In this document: piece after piece, positions 34,008 to 37,549 of the stretch
Layout of the letters: the number at the start of each line of letters is the position of its first letter
Numbering within the stretch: the first letter of the stretch is position 1
Assembly (NCBI GenBank): GCA_944386695.1
Contig: CALXCB010000011.1
Coordinates: 1-37,549 of the forward strand
DNA from: an uncultured Clostridia bacterium
Lineage (GTDB): Bacteria > Bacillota > Clostridia > TANB77 > CAG-508
Direction of reading: 5' to 3'
Length of the DNA: 37,549 bases
Notes under the pieces: generated by a model
The model's input: only the letters and a program-made list of their open reading frames with translations
What the model was told of the DNA's origin: nothing
The model's database searches: none
Program-made: the position numbers and the translations under genes

Positions 34008-35402
34008 ATGAAGAAATTTGATTACATCATCATTGGAGCAGGCCCGGCAGGAACATTTTGTGCTTATAAGATTATCTCTGATAATCCGAACGCACGGGTA
34101 TTAATCCTGGACTCGGGAAGTCCAGTTGAGAAAAGAACTTGCCCGGCAGAAATAGCTGGACAGTGTATCCACTGCAAAGTGTGTGATATTACACATGGAT
34201 TTGCAGGGGCTGGAGCTTTTTCGGATTGCAAACTTAGTTTATACAATCCGGAAGACACAACTTTTGTAGGGGGAGAGTTGGAAGACTATCGCTCTACAGA
34301 AAAAATAAAAAACCTCATTGATGAGGTAGTCTCTGTATATAGAAAATATGGGGCACCTAAAAATGAGGAGGGTGGAAAAGACCACCCAGTTGCCAAAAAG
34401 TATGCTGAGCCTGCAAAAAATGCAGGATTAGCATTAGTCACAGTCCCTTTTATTCATACAGGAACAACTTTAGGAAGAGACTTGTTCTATAAAATAGAGC
34501 AAGAGCTCTTAGAAAAAGGAGTAAGTATCGAATTTTATGCGAATGTAAAAGATATTTTACTCCAGGATGGAAAAGCATCTGGAGTAGAATACTTAAAACA
34601 TAAACATAAATACAAAGTATTTGCTCCAAAGGTTATCCTTGCTACAGGAAGAGCTGGAATCTCCTGGAACAAGGAAATTTGCCAGAAATTGGTAGTAAAA
34701 TCCCATGTTGGCAAAATCAAAATGGGCGTCCGGTATGAGGTGCCAGATGCCGTCATGGGTGACATCAACCAGTTGTATGAGCCAAAATTTAAAGCTCGTG
34801 CAACTAAAGAAACTGATGCTGCCCTGACCTTTTGCCACAACCCATATTGTGGCAGCGTAGTCTCTGAATCATATGATGGAGAGATTACGTTGGTCAATGG
34901 CCATGCTGATACAGAGCCAACAGGAAGAACCAATTTGGCTCTGCTCTTCAAAATGGATTTGGGGGAGAACTCCATTGAAGTGGCGAAGAACATGGCTAAA
35001 ACCATTAACTTGGCAGCAAATGGCCAGGTTATGGTTCAGAGGTATGGAGATTTTGTAAGAAATCTCCGCACTGAGCCAGAACATTTAGCTCGGAACAGTG
35101 TACAGCCAACACTTAAGGCTGCATACCCGAGCAATCTGCAGTGGGGCATGACTCCACGTCTGGTTAACAATATTATCACTTTTGTTAACCAGATTGACAA
35201 GGTTCTGCCTGGGTTCGCTGGTCCAGATAACTTATTATATGGGTTGGAGATGAAATTTTCCAACTTTATAATAGAACTGGATCAGAACCTGATGACGTCT
35301 CTTCCGGGGCTTTATGCAATCGGAGACGGCGCAGGTCTGACAAATGGATTAATCCAGGCATCAGCTTCTGGCTGGTTGCTTGGAGAGATTCTGGCAAAAT
35401 AA
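34008..35402 (+). CDS. FAD-dependent dehydrogenase (COG2509-like), foreign-looking
   Basis: A 464-residue flavoprotein. It has an N-terminal dinucleotide-binding motif Y-I-I-I-G-A-G-P-A-G-T-F-C-A, a Cys pair region (C-P-A-E-I-A-G-Q-C-I-H-C-K-V-C-D-I) and a C-terminal FAD motif (L-Y-A-I-G-D-G-A-G-L-T-N-G). It resembles uncharacterised FAD-dependent dehydrogenases of Clostridia; the substrate is unknown. Codon use differs sharply from its neighbours: many CTG, CCG, GGC, CTC and ATC codons, and three in-frame CGG codons (34095, 34731, 35091) read straight as Arg. With its own GC-rich terminator it looks recently acquired. RBS AAGGAGG precedes ATG 34008. Confidence 0.88.
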   Translation: MKKFDYIIIGAGPAGTFCAYKIISDNPNARVLILDSGSPVEKRTCPAEIAGQCIHCKVCDITHGFAGAGAFSDCKLSLYNPEDTTFVGGELEDYRSTEKIKNLIDEVVSVYRKYGAPKNEEGGKDHPVAKKYAEPAKNAGLALVTVPFIHTGTTLGRDLFYKIEQELLEKGVSIEFYANVKDILLQDGKASGVEYLKHKHKYKVFAPKVILATGRAGISWNKEICQKLVVKSHVGKIKMGVRYEVPDAVMGDINQLYEPKFKARATKETDAALTFCHNPYCGSVVSESYDGEITLVNGHADTEPTGRTNLALLFKMDLGENSIEVAKNMAKTINLAANGQVMVQRYGDFVRNLRTEPEHLARNSVQPTLKAAYPSNLQWGMTPRLVNNIITFVNQIDKVLPGFAGPDNLLYGLEMKFSNFIIELDQNLMTSLPGLYAIGDGAGLTNGLIQASASGWLLGEILAK

Positions 35403-35413
35403 GTTACTCTTTG

Positions 35414-35448
35414 GGGGAAGGAGAAATTCCTTCCCCTGTTCTATTTTT
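35414..35448 (+). terminator. GC-rich intrinsic terminator of the acquired gene
   Basis: GGGGAAGGA (35414-35422) pairs with TCCTTCCCC (35428-35436), followed by TGTTCTATTTTT. Unlike the AT-rich native hairpins it is GC-rich, as expected if it arrived with the gene at 34008. Confidence 0.85.
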
Positions 35449-35539
35449 GCAAAAATGTGATAAAATGCAATAAAGAACTTGAAAAAGTGTGATAAAAAAT
35501 GAAAAAATATTTGCAAAAATGTGATAAAAGTGGTATGAT
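35445..35539 (+). promoter_or_regulatory. Direct repeats and promoter of the DUF4143 ATPase
   Basis: TTTGCAAAAATGTGATAAAA occurs at 35446 and 35510, with a partial copy AAAAAGTGTGATAAAAAATG between. The second copy contains TTGCAA (35511-35516), 17 bases before TATGAT (35534-35539), so the repeat overlaps the -35. It could be an autoregulatory operator. Confidence 0.55.
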
Positions 35540-35581
35540 TAATATAAAATTAGTATATATTAATTATAGGAGATGGTTAAT

Positions 35582-36880
35582 TTGAAAAGATTTATATTAG
35601 ATGAGCTAATAAAATGGAAACAAAGCAAATATAGAAAACCACTAATTTTAAAAGGAGCAAGACAAATTGGAAAAACTTATATATTAAAACAATTTGGAGA
35701 AGAAAATTATGAAGGAGTTGCATATTTCAATTTCGATCATGATGAAGACTTGTATAATTTATTTAGCAATACTAAAAATCCAAAACGACTATTAGAGCAA
35801 CTATCATTTATTTATGGAAAAGCAATAATACCAGGGAAAACATTAATAATTTTTGATGAAATTCAAGAATGTCCAGATGCATTAAATAGTTTAAAATATT
35901 TTCAAGAAGAGGCAAATGAATATCATATAGCTTGTGCGGGAAGTTTGTTAGGAATTAGATTATCACACACATCATTTCCAGTAGGAAAAGTAGAATTTTT
36001 AAATATGTATCCAATGTCATTTAGTGAATTTTTGATAGCAGATAATTGCGAAAATTTAGTAGAATATATGAAATCTATAAAAGAAATCGAAACGATTCCA
36101 GATATATTTTTTAATCAATTAGAAGAAAAATTAAAAGCATATTTTATAATTGGCGGTATGCCAGAGGCAGTTAATATTTGGGTAAATGAAAAAAATATGG
36201 AATTGGTAAATAATGTGCAAGAAAATATATTAAAAGCATATGAAAGTGATTTTTCAAAACATACACAAAATAGTGAGGCAAATAAAATCTCCTTAATATG
36301 GAATAGTATACCATCACAATTAGCAAAAGAAAACAAAAAGTTTTTGTATCAAACAATTAAAGAAGGTGCACGAGCACGAGAATATGAAAATGCTTTAAAT
36401 TGGCTAAATGATGCAAATTTAATATATAAAATATATAATGTAACAAAAACAAATTTTCCGCTAAAGGCATATAATGATTTAAGTTCATTTAAAATTTATA
36501 TGAATGATGTGGGTTTACTTAAAAGAATGGCAAATCTAGATAGTAGAATTGTTATAGAAGGAAATAAATTATTTGAAGAATTTAAAGGAGCATTTACTGA
36601 AAATTATGTACTAAATATGTTATGCAATATATTTGATTCAGTACCAAATTATTTTACATTTGATAGACATGAAATTGATTTTGTAATTCAATATAAGAAT
36701 AAGACAATACCTATTGAGGTAAAAGCAAACAAATTAGTAAATAACATTAGTTTAACCAGATATAACGAAAAGTATGATAATGATATATCTATAAGATTTT
36801 CAATGAACAATCTAAAAAAAGATGGAAAAGTTATTAATATACCATTATTTTTAATAGAATATATGGAAAAATTTATATAA
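35582..36880 (+). CDS. AAA-type ATPase with DUF4143 domain
   Basis: About 432 residues. The Walker A motif is L-K-G-A-R-Q-I-G-K-T, Walker B is L-I-I-F-D-E-I-Q-E-C, and a sensor segment reads C-A-G-S-L-L-G-I-R. The middle helical part (M-Y-P-M-S-F-S-E-F-L) leads to a C-terminal DUF4143 domain with a nuclease-like core (H-E-I-D-F-V-I-Q-Y ... P-I-E-V-K-A), like the D-x-x-x-E-x-K signature of PD-(D/E)XK folds. Such proteins are common and often horizontally spread, with unknown function. TTG 35582 is preferred because the site AGGAG (35568-35572) abuts the ATG at 35573. Confidence 0.85.
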   Translation: MKRFILDELIKWKQSKYRKPLILKGARQIGKTYILKQFGEENYEGVAYFNFDHDEDLYNLFSNTKNPKRLLEQLSFIYGKAIIPGKTLIIFDEIQECPDALNSLKYFQEEANEYHIACAGSLLGIRLSHTSFPVGKVEFLNMYPMSFSEFLIADNCENLVEYMKSIKEIETIPDIFFNQLEEKLKAYFIIGGMPEAVNIWVNEKNMELVNNVQENILKAYESDFSKHTQNSEANKISLIWNSIPSQLAKENKKFLYQTIKEGARAREYENALNWLNDANLIYKIYNVTKTNFPLKAYNDLSSFKIYMNDVGLLKRMANLDSRIVIEGNKLFEEFKGAFTENYVLNMLCNIFDSVPNYFTFDRHEIDFVIQYKNKTIPIEVKANKLVNNISLTRYNEKYDNDISIRFSMNNLKKDGKVINIPLFLIEYMEKFI

Positions 36881-36952
36881 CTGATTATATGTACAATTTT
36901 GTTACAATTTAAAGTTAGGAAATTAAAAAATCCAGAATGAAGACCTAACTAT

Positions 36953-37033
36953 ATTACAGAAATGTTACAATTTTATTACAAATATTACAAATTCAGCAAA
37001 TCTATTGAAAAACGAAAGTAGGTAATGTATAAT
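36953..37033 (+). promoter_or_regulatory. Phased TTACA array and promoter of the truncated surface gene
   Basis: ATTACA at 36953, GTTACA at 36964 and ATTACA at 36975 are 11 bp apart, with ATTACA at 36984. TTGAAA (37005-37010) follows the last by 21 bp start to start, then a 17-base spacer and a perfect TATAAT (37028-37033). Further GTTACA copies lie upstream at 36901. Confidence 0.6.
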
Positions 37034-37136
37034 AAGATTGTATAAATGAAATATGATTGTATCATATAAAGCGAATTGTAAAAACTGGAAAAAAAGAATT
37101 TGTAATAAAAATATTTTTGTAATATAGGAGGGGACC

Positions 37137-37549
37137 ATGCAAAAGAATAATAAAAAACTAAACCGTAAAAACGTTGATACTCTAAGAGAGAGAGAGAGAG
37201 AGAGTCGTAATTTAAAAAGAGAAAGTAGTAGAAAATTAAAAGTCTTAAACCTAAATTTAAGTGCGACAATGGTAGTAGCAGGAGTAATTATATTTATAAT
37301 ACTAGCCATAATAGCAGTAAGAATGATAGTAACAGCAATAAATTCAAATAGCCAAAAAGCATTGGCGGAAGAAGAAACACAAGGCTATACAATGGTAGAT
37401 AGTACAGAGCTAGGAGAAGATGGAAAGCCATTGCAAGTACCAGTGCCAGATGGATTTACAGCATCACAAGTACCAGGAGAGACAACAGTAAATGGAGGGT
37501 TTGTAATATATGAAGGAGAAGTGGATTGGAGTAAAATCGAAGATTTAAG
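37137..37549 (+). CDS. Membrane-anchored surface protein of the FGE-like family, 3'-partial
   Basis: It starts at ATG 37137 after GGAGGGGACC and stays open to the window end (137 codons). A basic cytoplasmic head includes R-E-R-E-R-E-S encoded by an (AG)10 tract. A membrane span follows (V-V-A-G-V-I-I-F-I-I-L-A-I-I-A-V), then V-P-V-P-D-G-F-T-A-S-Q-V-P-G-E-T and G-G-F-V-I-Y-E-G-E-V-D-W-S-K-I-E-D-L. Head, span and block match the N-terminus of the gene at 23529, so the missing part probably includes a linker and an FGE-fold domain. The last 25 bases recur at 3545-3569. Confidence 0.8.
   Translation, partial: MQKNNKKLNRKNVDTLRERERESRNLKRESSRKLKVLNLNLSATMVVAGVIIFIILAIIAVRMIVTAINSNSQKALAEEETQGYTMVDSTELGEDGKPLQVPVPDGFTASQVPGETTVNGGFVIYEGEVDWSKIEDL
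37185..37204 (+). repeat. (AG)10 dinucleotide tract inside coding sequence
   Basis: Ten AG units lie about 16 codons after the start of the gene at 37137, encoding alternating Arg-Glu. Gain or loss of a unit would shift the frame before the membrane span. Confidence 0.9.

Noticed and set aside
36913..36951. AGTTAGG ... CCTAACT as a terminator of the ATPase gene
   Set aside because: A seven-base stem with a loop of about 25 bases and no T-run; too weak.
1..37549. CRISPR arrays, tRNA or rRNA genes, insertion sequences
   Set aside because: No regularly spaced direct repeats, cloverleaf sequences, rRNA signatures or transposase motifs were seen on either strand.

Overview
The window is AT-rich DNA from an uncultured-looking, spore-forming anaerobe of the Bacillota, most likely class Clostridia. 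The evidence is a GerW (YtfJ)-type sporulation protein next to a DUF2953 gene, a 24-residue SpoVM-like peptide, a Pta-acetate kinase fermentation module with two kinases, strong Shine-Dalgarno sites, a bias for AGA and other A/T-ending codons, and very large Lys/Asn/Glu-rich surface proteins.

Layout: 1-3468 dnaE (5' end missing). 3469-4130 non-coding, with a promoter-like site and an Asn(AAC)-rich remnant that resembles the template repeat of a diversity-generating retroelement (DGR). 4131-5305 DUF2953 and gerW. 5308-6129 (minus) endonuclease III and a Cys-rich peptide. 6267-6504 a small membrane protein and SpoVM. 6643-7052 (minus) a MutS domain-I-like protein. 7202-11672 an RHH-like protein, a Gly-rich two-span membrane protein, PspA and a membrane-anchored pseudo-subtilase. 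11697-15245 pta-ackA-ackA. 15505-26272 surface locus: a 2485-residue sorted adhesin, a structured RNA candidate, an FGE/C-type-lectin-fold protein with a DGR-like variable tail, and a small anchored protein. 26439-31912 an adenosine-deaminase/Rossmann fusion, then a radical SAM-kinase-phosphatase operon. 32007-33860 guaA. 34008-35402 a foreign-looking FAD oxidoreductase. 35582-36880 a DUF4143-type ATPase. 37137-end the start of a second anchored protein of the FGE family, carrying an (AG)10 tract.

The most striking observation is a recurring +1 frame change at in-frame CGG codons. Four genes (dnaE, gerW, nth and the Gly-rich membrane protein) lose their family reading frame at seven points. 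At all seven, one extra C lies directly before a GGN glycine codon, so the old frame shows CGG and the new frame shows Gly. The cases lie on both strands. By eye I find no in-frame CGG in any other native gene of the window. The only in-frame CGGs read straight through (three) are in the compositionally foreign gene at 34008-35402. This suggests that CGG acts as a +1 programmed frameshift codon in this lineage. A sequence-specific assembly artefact must still be excluded.

Other signals: a classical A-AAA-AAG slippery site exactly where the MutS-like gene changes frame; 11-bp-phased TTACA arrays a fixed distance upstream of three surface-gene promoters; a family of long palindromes after genes; a subtilisin fold with all three catalytic residues replaced; and DGR-like variable regions without a reverse transcriptase in view.
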